DNA from: an uncultured Gemmatimonadota bacterium
GTDB taxonomy: Bacteria; Gemmatimonadota; Gemmatimonadetes; Gemmatimonadales; GWC2-71-9
Direction: 5' to 3'
Assembly (NCBI GenBank): GCA_913009915.1
Contig: CAJVYZ010000001.1
Span: 1-26,675, forward strand
Length of the DNA stretch: 26,675 bases
The translations under genes were made by a program, and so were the position numbers. The notes under the pieces were generated by a model. It made no database searches. It worked only from the letters and a program-made list of their open reading frames with translations, and had not been told where the DNA came from. Positions 7,916 through 16,232 of the stretch are shown piece by piece (the stretch's first letter is position 1; every line of letters starts with the position of its first letter).

Positions 7916-8835
7916 GCTTCGGGCTCGAGGAATTCGATCCACATCCCGCGCGCCAGCCCGGGCGGCACGAGAAACGATCGTCCTCTCCCGGAAACCGTGG
8001 TGAAGGGGAATCGTCGCCCCACGCCAGTGGCGACCACCTGGCGCGCTCGCACGATACTCTCGACGATTATTGTCACGCCCATGATGCTCTCGCCCTGTTG
8101 TTCGAGATACGAGGCGGTGATGCCTTTGAGGTCGGTGGGGCTCACGAGAACCAGGGTCCCTTGCGCCATGGGGAATGCACGACCCAGTCCGTTGAGCGGT
8201 TGCATGGCGACGACATCCCCGGCTGTCCAGCCCAGGGCCTCCAGTCGTCGGGTCGTTGCAGCAATGTCCCGGACCACCAGCCAGGCCGCGGTCAGGCCGA
8301 CAGCGGTGTTGGCGTGAACCACCGCGGTGCCGGAGTCAGCGGGATGGTCCAGGTACTGAATGAAGAACACCCGACGAAGCGGTTCCGGTTCCATGAGGGC
8401 CACGGTTCGGAACCCACTGGGGCTGGGCCCCGTGTCGCTGAAGCCGGCGTCACGACTGGTCAGGTGGTCCACTACCGCCGTCATCGAGTCCGTAGCAAAC
8501 GCCAGAAAAGCTCCACCCTCCCGGTGTTCGAGAACCTCCAGGTACCACTTTGACACGCTGTCCCGGGCCTCTGTGGCGGTGATCAACTCCAGGAGCGTGC
8601 CATCCTGCAGCTTCAGGAACACGTTGCGGATGGAATTCTGGTGGAGCCGGCCGGGAGTAGCGGTGAAGCCCAGGGCAGTGTAGCTGGTGGTGGCGGCACC
8701 GAGATCGCGGACGGCGATAGGGACGTGATCTAGCCTGGCCGCGGTGACGGGCGTGCCTTGGGCCATTAGCACCGACACCGGAATCGCCAGCTGGACGAGC
8801 ATGCTCCACGTGTGCCTAGCGAGCCAGACGGACAT
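7912..8835 (-). CDS. Secreted glyoxalase-like (VOC superfamily) protein
   Basis: 307 aa from the ATG at 8835. The N-terminus MSVWLARHTW plus MLVQLAIPVSVLMAQG is a Sec-type signal peptide. The first VOC module begins LDHVPIAVRDLGAATTSY and TALGF, matching the Glyoxalase_3-like pattern (DHV, then AxxxYxxLGF, then a paired LLELI strand). A second module starts near TAAWLVVRDIAATTRRLEALGW. VOC proteins use paired beta-alpha-beta modules for metal-dependent lyase, isomerase or dioxygenase chemistry; the substrate here is unknown. The frame is open to 9024, but that extension reads the CYTH gene out of frame. The start overlaps the CYTH 3' end by 20 bp; another ATG at 8802 would shorten the signal peptide. 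Its stop overlaps the next gene as ATGA. Confidence 0.83.
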   Translation of the reverse strand: MSVWLARHTWSMLVQLAIPVSVLMAQGTPVTAARLDHVPIAVRDLGAATTSYTALGFTATPGRLHQNSIRNVFLKLQDGTLLELITATEARDSVSKWYLEVLEHREGGAFLAFATDSMTAVVDHLTSRDAGFSDTGPSPSGFRTVALMEPEPLRRVFFIQYLDHPADSGTAVVHANTAVGLTAAWLVVRDIAATTRRLEALGWTAGDVVAMQPLNGLGRAFPMAQGTLVLVSPTDLKGITASYLEQQGESIMGVTIIVESIVRARQVVATGVGRRFPFTTVSGRGRSFLVPPGLARGMWIEFLEPEA

Positions 8836-9295
8836 TGGTGAACGCGGGCTCATCGGTGACTTCCCGGGTGACGTGTGGCGCCAGCCATTGCGGAATGGTG
8901 GGGTGTCGCTCGTCCGGCAGTTCGATCTCGCCCAGCACGAGGGGTTGGTCCAGAAACTCGTCGATCTCCCAGATGAAATCTCCATCCGGGACCAGGTAGC
9001 GGCGCTTACGAATGCGCCGTCCATTGGTCAGGGGCCACAGCGCATCGAAGAATCGTTCGGTCATCGGCTCTTCGATTTCGATGCGCGAGACTCCTCTGCC
9101 GAGTTTGATGGTGCGGACGAAACGGGTCTTGCCGGCCTGGCGCACCCGGCGGATTCGTTCGATGATCTTGGTGCCCGGGAGATACCCCTGCACGATCTCG
9201 ACGGACGGTGCGGCCGCCGCGGTGTCGGGGAGGCCCTCGAGCAAGTACTTGCGTTCGATCTCTCGGTCGAGGGGCGGATCGGTGGTGGAGGCCAT
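8816..9295 (-). CDS. CYTH domain protein (triphosphate-binding tunnel fold)
   Basis: 159 aa. The defining ExExK signature is present as EIERK (residues 12-16). Basic and acidic residues alternate along the predicted strands (RIRRVRQAGKTRFVRTIK, RIEIEE, WEIDEF, GEIELP), as expected for a tunnel that binds triphosphates with divalent metal. Family members are inorganic triphosphatases, thiamine triphosphatases or CyaB-type adenylate cyclases, and sequence alone does not choose between them. The ATG at 9295 follows the HD-GYP stop by 17 bp, so the gene is the third of a five-gene operon. A longer frame reaching 10000 is an antisense-like shadow of the HD-GYP gene. Confidence 0.88.
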   Translation of the reverse strand: MASTTDPPLDREIERKYLLEGLPDTAAAAPSVEIVQGYLPGTKIIERIRRVRQAGKTRFVRTIKLGRGVSRIEIEEPMTERFFDALWPLTNGRRIRKRRYLVPDGDFIWEIDEFLDQPLVLGEIELPDERHPTIPQWLAPHVTREVTDEPAFTNVRLAR

Positions 9296-9312
9296 CGACG
9301 TGAGTGTACCGG

Positions 9313-10485
9313 TTACGCTGCTACCACGACTGGGTTGGCGAATCGCACTCGCTGGATGGCTTGCTGCCGCATCAACTGGATGAACGGCAAGGCAAACTGA
9401 GGATCGAAATCGTCGCCGGTGTTTTCTTCGATCAACGCCAACGCCTTCTCCGACGGCCAGGCGTCGCGATATGGGCGGTTGGTGCACAGCGCGTCGTACA
9501 CATCGCACACGTGAACCAGGCGGCTGGCGATGTGAGTTGGGCGCGCGTAGTGCATGGAAGGGTAACCGCCGCCGTTCAGCATGATGTGATGTTCGTAAGC
9601 CACGATGGCGGGCACTTCCAGCCGGACGTCCCGGCCCAGGATGATCCTGGCGCCTTCGTCGGGGTGTCGCTGCATGACGCGACGCTCTTCGTCGGTAAAC
9701 GCTCCGGGCTTGACGAGAATCTCCTTGGGGATCCTTACTTTCCCCAGATCGTGCAACAACCCGGCCACACCCATCACTCGTACGTCCCGCCCCTGAAGGC
9801 CGATGTACTCGGCGACGGCCATGGCCAGGACCGCCACGTTGGTGGAGTGTGTCGTGGTGTACTGATCGAATTCCTTCAGTTGGAGGAGCGGAAGGAGGAT
9901 CTCCTCCTGGCTGTGCATGGCGGTGGACAACGACCGCACCACCATCTCCGCTTCGAGCATGGGGATGTCGCCCTGGTCCTGCACTTGCCGGTGCATCCAC
10001 TCGATGGTGTCGATGTCGTCTTGCAGCGTGTAGGCGATCGTGGCGCTGGTCCCCAGTAGTTCGTCGGTCTCCTCCGCCTCCTCGATGCCGACCAAGATTG
10101 GCCCGTAGCGGATTCCGGTGCGCCGCATGTACCTGGCCTCGGTGGTGTCCAGCGATTCACCCTTGAACCGGAGGTAGGCGTCACGGAGAAATTCCTCGTA
10201 GTCGTCCCGTGTCACGCTCTCGTCGATCTCGACACGCTCGACACCGACCTCGGCCAGTCGAGGTCCCCATTCCCACTCCTTGAGATCCCGGAGCACCTCC
10301 CGGTGGAACACCACTTCGCGGTCCACGAAGGTGAATTGCCGCTCCCCTGCCCCATCCACCAGGTCGCGCAGCTTCTCGTACGATTCGTCGACGGCCCGCT
10401 CGCGTGCCGGATGGCCTTTGTCGTATAGGGACATGACGGCCAACACGTGCCCCATGGACATCAGAAACCGAACAGGATCGCTCAT
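9313..10485 (-). CDS. HD-GYP domain phosphodiesterase-type signalling protein
   Basis: 390 aa. The C-terminal HD-GYP domain is intact: H213, HD at 245-246 (LLHDLGK), K249, H274 (QRHPDEG), HH at 299-300 and the GYP motif at 307-309 (NGGGYP), followed by VCDVYDALCTNRPYR. Such domains hydrolyse cyclic di-GMP or related cyclic dinucleotides, so activity is likely. The first about 140 residues form a non-catalytic module (Y-x-x-x-HP, then REVVFH, then a V-E-x-x-x-SVT-x-x-DY segment) that resembles the N-terminus of the HEAT-repeat protein encoded just upstream. ATG at 10485 overlaps that gene's stop as ATGA (10482-10485), indicating coupled translation. No membrane segment is seen. Confidence 0.93.
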   Translation of the reverse strand: MSDPVRFLMSMGHVLAVMSLYDKGHPARERAVDESYEKLRDLVDGAGERQFTFVDREVVFHREVLRDLKEWEWGPRLAEVGVERVEIDESVTRDDYEEFLRDAYLRFKGESLDTTEARYMRRTGIRYGPILVGIEEAEETDELLGTSATIAYTLQDDIDTIEWMHRQVQDQGDIPMLEAEMVVRSLSTAMHSQEEILLPLLQLKEFDQYTTTHSTNVAVLAMAVAEYIGLQGRDVRVMGVAGLLHDLGKVRIPKEILVKPGAFTDEERRVMQRHPDEGARIILGRDVRLEVPAIVAYEHHIMLNGGGYPSMHYARPTHIASRLVHVCDVYDALCTNRPYRDAWPSEKALALIEENTGDDFDPQFALPFIQLMRQQAIQRVRFANPVVVAA

Positions 10486-12536
10486 GCGCTGGTGACCATG
10501 GCGCGGATCTCCTCATGCGTGCTGTTTCGAGCCGAATCGAGCACCAACTGAACCTCCGGCGAATCGGCCCAGGTCGTTGACAAGGCGCCCAGGGCCGCCA
10601 GCATTTCGGGCGAGACAGCAGCCAGGCGGCGTCGGCGCTGCCACCACTTGCGTTTGGCCAGGGCTTTGTCAAGCAGCGCCCTGCGGGGCCGGGAGGTGGT
10701 GAGACATCCGAGCACCCGGATGGCCAGCACGCGGATGTCGCCGTCATCGTCGTCCAACAGTTCCAGCGCTCGACGCTCCGCCTTGGGAGGGCAGGCCACC
10801 GTGGCGGCGGTCAGGGCCATGCGGATGATCGAGGTGTCGTCGTCGGTCAGCCCGATCAATATGCCGCTCTCTCGCACCTCTGTCCCCTGAGCCTGGAGCA
10901 TCAACTTGACGGCTTCGCGCCGTACTCGCGCGTCGTCGGCGCGGGCATGCATTTCCGGCGAGAAGCCCTCGGGCCACTCCGGCAGCGATCCCAACAGGAT
11001 GAGGAGGTTTCGCTTGACGTACCATTCGGCTTGGGACAATCGTGCCGCGGCCAGTGGACCGACCCCCGAGCCCATGGCTGTCAGGGTGCTCAGCAGGCGG
11101 TGGCGCATGGCCCGAGACTGCGCCGTCGCAAGGGCGTCCAGCAGCGGCTCGGCGGCGTCGGCGCCGAGCCGCTCGAGTACCCGCTGGACCCCTTCGACGT
11201 TGTGTTCGTCGTGGGCCAGCAAATATGTCACCTGTTCTGGCGACGAAAGGTACGCCCAGGTGTCTGCCGGAGTAGAAGACGCCTCCGGGGCGGCATCGAG
11301 AATGTCCAGCAACTCCTGAAACCGGCCCGTCTGCAACATGTTGTCTACCGCGTTGGCCACCGTGGCGCCAAACACGCTGACCTCCATGGCCATCTGGATG
11401 ATCCGGGGGGCCTCGCTGGTTGTTTCACTGGTTGCGCTCGTGGTCTCCTCGGTTCCGACGGCCGCGAGCCGCTCGAGGACCGCGGTGTATGCCTCCGGAT
11501 TGGGATCCTCCAGGGTCCAGTCGTCGAGCAGGGACTGGACCGATTCCCTGAAGCTGTCGTCGGCCTGTGGTTTGAGGGCGGTGTTGCTATCCCTCTCGGC
11601 GTGATCCGCCAGCTTGGACAACAGGCGGAGGAACGAATGGGAGATCGTCTGCTGGCCCGTATCCGCCGCGGCCTTGACCAGATCCATCACCGCGCTGACC
11701 GGCAACGTCGCCGATAGATCGGAGAGCAGCTGATTCCGGTCGGCAAGGCCTCCGCCAACCTCGAGGAGCCGCTTGAGGGTAGCCTGGTCGAGCGACTGCA
11801 GGAGGCCGGCGACCTGTTCTTGCATGGCCTTGGCCTCGGCTCCCTCACGGAGTTTGAGTTCCCGTCCCAATTGTGTGAGGTACCCGACGATGACCTGGTC
11901 GTATGTCCGGTCTCCCTTGCGGTCCTTGATCGCCTCAGCGACTCGATCCGGGTCTCCGCCGGTCGCGTCGTCGGTCCCGCCCACGGTATCCTTGCGTAGC
12001 GCCGCCGCCGCCAGTCCCAGCCATAGTTGTGACTGACCAGCCAGCCCTTCACGTTTCGCGTCATCGCCCGCCAGGACCAGCTCATCGAACGTGAGGGGGA
12101 TCACTTTGATGTGCTGCCAGCGGTCGAGCTCCTCGCTTGGCCGCAGTCCGAATGGCACGTCTTCCCGGTTGGCCTCCGGGCACAATGTGGCGAGAAGATC
12201 CGCCAACTCACTCAAGGTGACGCCCGCCTGGAACCGGATGGCAGCCACCTGGTGGCGATGCAACCGCTCGGCCAGTTCCGACAGTACGGCGCTATGCGGA
12301 TCGGTCGCCACGCCCTCCACGATCAGCTGATTCCGGGCCACCCCCATCGCCAGCATATCACGTTCCGACAGCAGGGCCAGGAGTTGCGTGTAGACCGATT
12401 CGGTGGCCTCATTGACGACCGGGTGGTTGGTGGGATACGTGGCGGCCTTGTGGAGGCCGACTGAGAGCTGCACCAGGAACACAGAGATTTCCCGGGACAG
12501 CGTCTGGGCCTTTGGGGAGGCCTCAGGTTCATTCAC
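10482..12536 (-). CDS. HEAT-repeat protein, first gene of the HD-GYP operon
   Basis: 684 aa, soluble, no signal peptide. The N-terminal about 120 residues (Y-PTNHPVV, then NQLIVEG, then GVTLSELADLLATL) form a module also recognisable at the start of the next gene's HD-GYP protein. The middle is helical and low in motifs, with a Ser/Thr/Glu-rich linker (TEETTSATSETTSEAP, about 365-380). The last about 230 residues are HEAT-type helix pairs (for example AAEPLLDALATAQSRAMRHRLLS and VRREAVKLMLQ, and IRVLAIRVLGCL). HEAT solenoids bind proteins, so a scaffold or partner role for the HD-GYP protein is inferred. The start is GTG at 12536; an 18-bp duplication ends exactly there, which leaves the initiation site somewhat uncertain. 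Confidence 0.85.
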   Translation of the reverse strand: MNEPEASPKAQTLSREISVFLVQLSVGLHKAATYPTNHPVVNEATESVYTQLLALLSERDMLAMGVARNQLIVEGVATDPHSAVLSELAERLHRHQVAAIRFQAGVTLSELADLLATLCPEANREDVPFGLRPSEELDRWQHIKVIPLTFDELVLAGDDAKREGLAGQSQLWLGLAAAALRKDTVGGTDDATGGDPDRVAEAIKDRKGDRTYDQVIVGYLTQLGRELKLREGAEAKAMQEQVAGLLQSLDQATLKRLLEVGGGLADRNQLLSDLSATLPVSAVMDLVKAAADTGQQTISHSFLRLLSKLADHAERDSNTALKPQADDSFRESVQSLLDDWTLEDPNPEAYTAVLERLAAVGTEETTSATSETTSEAPRIIQMAMEVSVFGATVANAVDNMLQTGRFQELLDILDAAPEASSTPADTWAYLSSPEQVTYLLAHDEHNVEGVQRVLERLGADAAEPLLDALATAQSRAMRHRLLSTLTAMGSGVGPLAAARLSQAEWYVKRNLLILLGSLPEWPEGFSPEMHARADDARVRREAVKLMLQAQGTEVRESGILIGLTDDDTSIIRMALTAATVACPPKAERRALELLDDDDGDIRVLAIRVLGCLTTSRPRRALLDKALAKRKWWQRRRRLAAVSPEMLAALGALSTTWADSPEVQLVLDSARNSTHEEIRAMVTSA

Positions 12537-12554
12537 GGCCTCAGGTCCATTAAC
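12519..12554 (-). repeat. Tandem 18-bp duplication at the HEAT-gene start codon
   Basis: Two adjacent 18-bp units, 12519-12536 and 12537-12554, differ at two positions. The GTG start of the HEAT gene is at the edge of the inner unit. The outer unit stays in frame and carries GTT where the inner unit has GTG. Confidence 0.8.
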
Positions 12555-12707
12555 GATCGGTTGTGGGCGGAAGAGGGTTCACGCCGGCAGTTGTCTACCA
12601 CAGGCTGCCACCGGCGACTGTCCCACTCGACAATACTGGACCGCGACCCATTCTACTAAAGTACGTACCCGACCGGTGGGCTGAAACCCCAAGCATGCAG
12701 TGGGCTC

Positions 12708-14000
12708 CTACTCGATGCCGGTCTCGATAGCGTCGAGCATGGCCTCGGCGAACTGGTCCACCTCGTCCACGGTGGTGTACACGTTCGGCGTCACTCGCAG
12801 ACCTTGGAATTCGGGGTGGAGGATCGGCACGGTGACGATGCCGTAGTTTCGGCGGAGCCAGCCCGGGAGGGCCTTGGTGTCCAGCCCGTCGACACTCACC
12901 AACCCGATGGCTCCTCCGTACTCCGAGTCGAGTGGCGTGAGAACGGTAACCCGGTCGCTCTCCTCCAGGAGGAGCTTTGCCCATCGGTCTCGCAGGTACC
13001 GCAAGCGCGCGACCTTGCGCTCGGCGCCGATGCCCTGGTGGAACGCCAATGCCGCTGAGATGGCATTGTGGTTGGCCGCCGGGTGTGTCCCGATCTCCTC
13101 GTACTTGCGGATGTTGTCGTCCATCGATTCAGGTGCGGCCATGAGGGGCCACAGGCCGCGCTGCTTGTCCTTGCGAACGTAGAGGAAGCCGGTACCGATC
13201 GGCGCCAGCAGCCATTTGTGCAGACTGGTGCCGTAGTAATCGCAATCGAGCTCGTCACGGGTGAACGGAAAATGGGCGAACGCGTGGGCGCCGTCGACGA
13301 ACACCTCGATGCCTCGGGGCCGGGCTAATTCGACGATCTCCCGCACCGGCAGGATCTGGCCTGACAAGTTGGTAATATGGGTGACCTCGATGACCTTGGT
13401 CCGTGGCGTGATCGCCTCGGCGTACCGCTCGACGATGTGCTCCTGTGATGGCGGGGGCACGGTGAACGAGATTTCCTTCACCACGATGCCGTCCCGGCGG
13501 GCGCGTTGCTGCCACCCGGTGATCATCCGGGGATAGTTCTGGGTCGTGACCAGCACTTCGTCGCCCGGCTCTAGGTCGAGGCCGAAGATCATGATCTCCA
13601 GGGCCTCCGACGCGTTGCGGGTGATCGCCATCTCTTCGGGGTCGCAGCCAAACTCCTCAGCCAGCTCCCGCCGCACGAACTCGACCCTGGGCTCCAGTAC
13701 GCACCACATATACTCCACCGGGTGTACGTCGGTGAATTGGAGGTCGCGGACCATCGCTTCCAGAACGTGGGTAGGCGTGGGGCACACCCCGCCGTTGTTC
13801 AGGTTGATCAGCGTGCGATCGGGAGCGAAGGCGCGCTGGAGGTGGCTCCAGTATTCCTCGTCGTCCGCTACCGCCCCAGCAGATCGCACCCCTGCCTGCT
13901 CGGTGGCGCGGAGGACCCGCCTGATGGCGTCGGAGCGAAAGGGTGGCAGGGCGAGAGTGGCACCGGCAACGGAAGTGACGAACGATCGGCGGTTCAGCAT
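12708..14000 (-). CDS. Tat-exported class V PLP-dependent enzyme (isopenicillin N epimerase-like)
   Basis: 430 aa. The N-terminus MLNRRSFVTSVAGATLALPP is a twin-arginine signal (RRSFV followed by a hydrophobic stretch). The fold-type I enzyme follows: NLNNGG, TRNASEALEIMIFG, VTTQNYPRM, VDGAHA (D236 and H239, for the pyridine nitrogen and ring) and SLHKWL with the Schiff-base lysine K262, then GTGFLYVRK. This matches the class V aminotransferase / NifS / isopenicillin epimerase-like group; these exported forms have no settled substrate. The ATG start has AGGAG at 14007-14011 (minus strand), 6 nt away. It stands alone, with about 170 bp on either side. Confidence 0.92.
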   Translation of the reverse strand: MLNRRSFVTSVAGATLALPPFRSDAIRRVLRATEQAGVRSAGAVADDEEYWSHLQRAFAPDRTLINLNNGGVCPTPTHVLEAMVRDLQFTDVHPVEYMWCVLEPRVEFVRRELAEEFGCDPEEMAITRNASEALEIMIFGLDLEPGDEVLVTTQNYPRMITGWQQRARRDGIVVKEISFTVPPPSQEHIVERYAEAITPRTKVIEVTHITNLSGQILPVREIVELARPRGIEVFVDGAHAFAHFPFTRDELDCDYYGTSLHKWLLAPIGTGFLYVRKDKQRGLWPLMAAPESMDDNIRKYEEIGTHPAANHNAISAALAFHQGIGAERKVARLRYLRDRWAKLLLEESDRVTVLTPLDSEYGGAIGLVSVDGLDTKALPGWLRRNYGIVTVPILHPEFQGLRVTPNVYTTVDEVDQFAEAMLDAIETGIE

Positions 14001-14032
14001 AAGGCGCTCCTGACAGGTGGCTGCACGGGACG

Positions 14033-14162
14033 TACTCAGTATTCAGCTATTCTTGCGCTGCAGCAAGGAGGCTCACCCGCCCCCTAATCCGTTTACGCGT
14101 TCCGCGACTCACTACAACCTTACCCATTGTGACACGATTCATCATTCATTACTCAGTATTCA
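14033..14162 (+). repeat. Two copies of a 13-bp direct repeat
   Basis: TACTCAGTATTCA occurs at 14033-14045 and again at 14150-14162, exactly. The intervening spacer is more AT-rich than the surrounding genes and has no open frame or promoter I can name. It lies between the PLP-enzyme start and the ATP-grasp stop. Confidence 0.75.
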
Positions 14163-14175
14163 TTTTTCTCCCGCC

Positions 14176-15189
14176 TCACTTCCCCCGCCGCAGTCCCAGA
14201 TTCACCACCTTTTGCAGCAGCTCCGGGTAGCTGATGCCTATGTGCGCAGCCGCCGAAGCAAACTCTTCGCACTTGGCGATCTCGGGATTGGGGTTGGCCT
14301 CCAGGAAGAACAAGGCGCCGTCTTCCCGCAACCGAAAATCGATCCGGGCGTACCCCTCGAGTTCGAGTGCCTGATAGATACGCCGGCAGGTGCGCTCGAT
14401 ACGCGTCGCCCGTGAGGGCGACAGGTCATCGGCCGGCCGTTGGTAGATGCCCCAATCTGCCTGGACGTCGGTGTCGTGCTTGACTTTCTCGGTGGCGATG
14501 TGGGGCATGTTGGCCGGGAGGTTCTCGAACAGCAGTTCCCAGATCGGCAGCACGGTGAGGCGCCGGTTGCCGATGACCCCGACGTAGAGTTCCCGGCCCT
14601 CGATGTACTCTTCGACGATGGCGTCGGTCTCCAGCTGCCGGTGGACGTAGCTGATCCGCTCGGCGAGGGCGCCGTCGCTATGGACCACCGATGACCGGGA
14701 AATCCCGAACGAGGCATGCTCCACCAGACTCTTTACGATGACCGGGTAGCGCAGGTGATCGGCAAGACGCCTTCGGTGGCCGCGCCGCACGACCATGAAT
14801 TCCGGCACCCTGATGCCGTGGTACAGCAGGATCTTCTTGGCCTGAGCCTTGTCGCGGGTCAGCACCAGCCCGCGGGGGTTATTGCCGGTGTAAGGCACCC
14901 GGAGCAACTCCAGGTAGCTGACGATGTGGTGGTCGAACTGCGCCTGGCCGTGAAATTCCTCCAACAGGTTGAACACGATGTGGGGGTGCCACGCCTGGAC
15001 GGCGTTGCGGATGGCGAGTACGTCGTCCTGCACGCCGAGGGGTCGCACCGTATGACCTAGGCGGCGCAGGGTCGTCGTCACGTCGTACTCGGTCTTCCAG
15101 ACGTTGATTTCCTGCGCGGTGTGGCCCTTGAGCGTCCTCGGAGGGATTAGATCAGGGTGCATGAGCACCAGGATGCGCCGAGGGATCAT
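14176..15189 (-). CDS. ATP-grasp ligase (D-alanine-D-alanine ligase-like)
   Basis: 337 aa. The ATP-grasp pattern is clear: VPYTGNN (98-104), TRDKAQAKKIL (111-121), the ATP lysine in PVIVKSL (K153), IVEEYIEGREL (191-201, adenine-contact region), YARIDFR (D284) and FFLEANPNPE (294-303) with the metal ligands E297 and N299. Family members join carboxylates to amines with ATP; the real substrate is unknown and this is shorter on specificity motifs than true Ddl. The ATG at 15189 overlaps the upstream metallopeptidase stop as ATGA (15186-15189), so I prefer it to the GTG at 15201. It is the last gene of a GDPD-metallopeptidase-ligase operon. Confidence 0.9.
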   Translation of the reverse strand: MIPRRILVLMHPDLIPPRTLKGHTAQEINVWKTEYDVTTTLRRLGHTVRPLGVQDDVLAIRNAVQAWHPHIVFNLLEEFHGQAQFDHHIVSYLELLRVPYTGNNPRGLVLTRDKAQAKKILLYHGIRVPEFMVVRRGHRRRLADHLRYPVIVKSLVEHASFGISRSSVVHSDGALAERISYVHRQLETDAIVEEYIEGRELYVGVIGNRRLTVLPIWELLFENLPANMPHIATEKVKHDTDVQADWGIYQRPADDLSPSRATRIERTCRRIYQALELEGYARIDFRLREDGALFFLEANPNPEIAKCEEFASAAAHIGISYPELLQKVVNLGLRRGK

Positions 15190-16232
15190 ACTGGTATCCA
15201 CTCCCTAGCCGAGGGGTCACGCAGCGATGTACCAAGGTGCCGGCGGACGAAACGAACGACATCACGGACCACGGCCTGGTCCCCCCGAGTAGTGTGGAGC
15301 GCCAGCACATCGGAGCGGTTGATGAGGTCGTCATACACCATGGCCAATGCATACTCCGCCTCGAGCGAGCGCGGGGCAACCTCTGCCTCGACATCGGGCC
15401 TGATGCGGCGCAGGAGCGCGGCTCCCCTGTGCCGGTGTCCCGCCGGCCGGCCGCCTTCGAAGAACGACCGGAGCGGAGCATCGAGAGAGGTAGCCCGATC
15501 CACGCCCAATCGCCGCCGCCGCTCACGGTAGTGCTCCCGAAGGGTGGTGCGGTGTCGGTCCAGGGGGTCGATGGCCCGGCGGCTGACTCGGGGAACGGCC
15601 CGGGTCGATAACTCCCCCATGAGACGGTCCACGTATGCCAGCTTGGCCAGGGCGGGCCACCCCGCATAGCGGCTGCGCCAGGGGGAGCGGGGCGGCAACC
15701 ACACCGAGAAGGTCTCGGCGAAATCCTCGTCAGGATGACATTGGGCGTACCAGTCCTGCAGGTGGTGCACGTAGTCCCTGCTGGTCGGGTCGGTCCGGTA
15801 GCGGTCGGGGTACCGGAGTGACGAGCGACCGAATATCCGCTGCCAGTCCCGGCGCCGTTCAAAACGATAGGCGTGCTGGAGCGCGTGGGCGGTCTCGTGC
15901 CGGACCAACTTCAGGCACTCGCGCCGGGTGCCACCCTCCACGGCATACATCATTCGCCGTTCGAGGCGCTCGAGCCGGGGATGGGTCAGGTAGAACGGTA
16001 CCGCAAAGCCGCCGATGCCGTCGGGCGAAAACCACTCGTCAGAGACCCACACGCGGGGCCGGAACCGCACGCCGCGTAGCGCCATCTCCCCGGAGATCCG
16101 CTCCAGGCAGGCTTCGAGAAAAACGCCTGGCGTGGTGATCGCCAGGTCGGCAAACCGCAGGTCGAGGAGTTCCTCGTCGGGGTACTTGGCCCACGAGGGC
16201 TCATCGCAAGGACTGCAGTGTGTGTCCCTCAC
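15186..16232 (-). CDS. Putative zinc metallopeptidase (HExxH)
   Basis: 348 aa from the GTG at 16232, which overlaps the GDPD stop as GTGA (16229-16232). The catalytic motif HETAH is at 112-116, with a likely third ligand or helper glutamate in HPDEDFAETF (E169 or E173). The first residues contain a CSPC pair. The overall pattern (RHETAHALQHAYRF, then DYVHHLQDWYAQ, then WRSRYAGWPALAKLAYVD) matches the putative zinc-binding metallopeptidase family Peptidase_Mx as I recall it. No signal peptide. Gene order with an ATP-grasp ligase suggests a shared substrate such as a peptide, but that is inference. A longer frame reaching 16724 reads the GDPD gene out of phase and is not coding. Confidence 0.82.
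   Translation of the reverse strand: MRDTHCSPCDEPSWAKYPDEELLDLRFADLAITTPGVFLEACLERISGEMALRGVRFRPRVWVSDEWFSPDGIGGFAVPFYLTHPRLERLERRMMYAVEGGTRRECLKLVRHETAHALQHAYRFERRRDWQRIFGRSSLRYPDRYRTDPTSRDYVHHLQDWYAQCHPDEDFAETFSVWLPPRSPWRSRYAGWPALAKLAYVDRLMGELSTRAVPRVSRRAIDPLDRHRTTLREHYRERRRRLGVDRATSLDAPLRSFFEGGRPAGHRHRGAALLRRIRPDVEAEVAPRSLEAEYALAMVYDDLINRSDVLALHTTRGDQAVVRDVVRFVRRHLGTSLRDPSAREWIPV

Noticed and set aside
7304..7942. Peroxiredoxin-like gene as a simple pseudogene split by a nonsense mutation
   Set aside because: The stop is a TGA at exactly the catalytic Cys, the frame is intact on both sides, coupling to the upstream gene is kept and a SECIS-like hairpin follows; a random mutation would rarely meet all of these. 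Not fully excluded without reads.
7436..8553. Two long plus-strand frames (7436-8317 and 7615-8553)
   Set aside because: They run antisense to the peroxiredoxin-like and glyoxalase genes, with Arg/Ser/Gly-rich sequence and no recognisable family.
8816..10000. Long N-terminal extension of the CYTH protein
   Set aside because: The extra sequence lies inside the HD-GYP gene in another frame and is low in meaningful composition; the ExExK motif expected near the N-terminus places the start at 9295.
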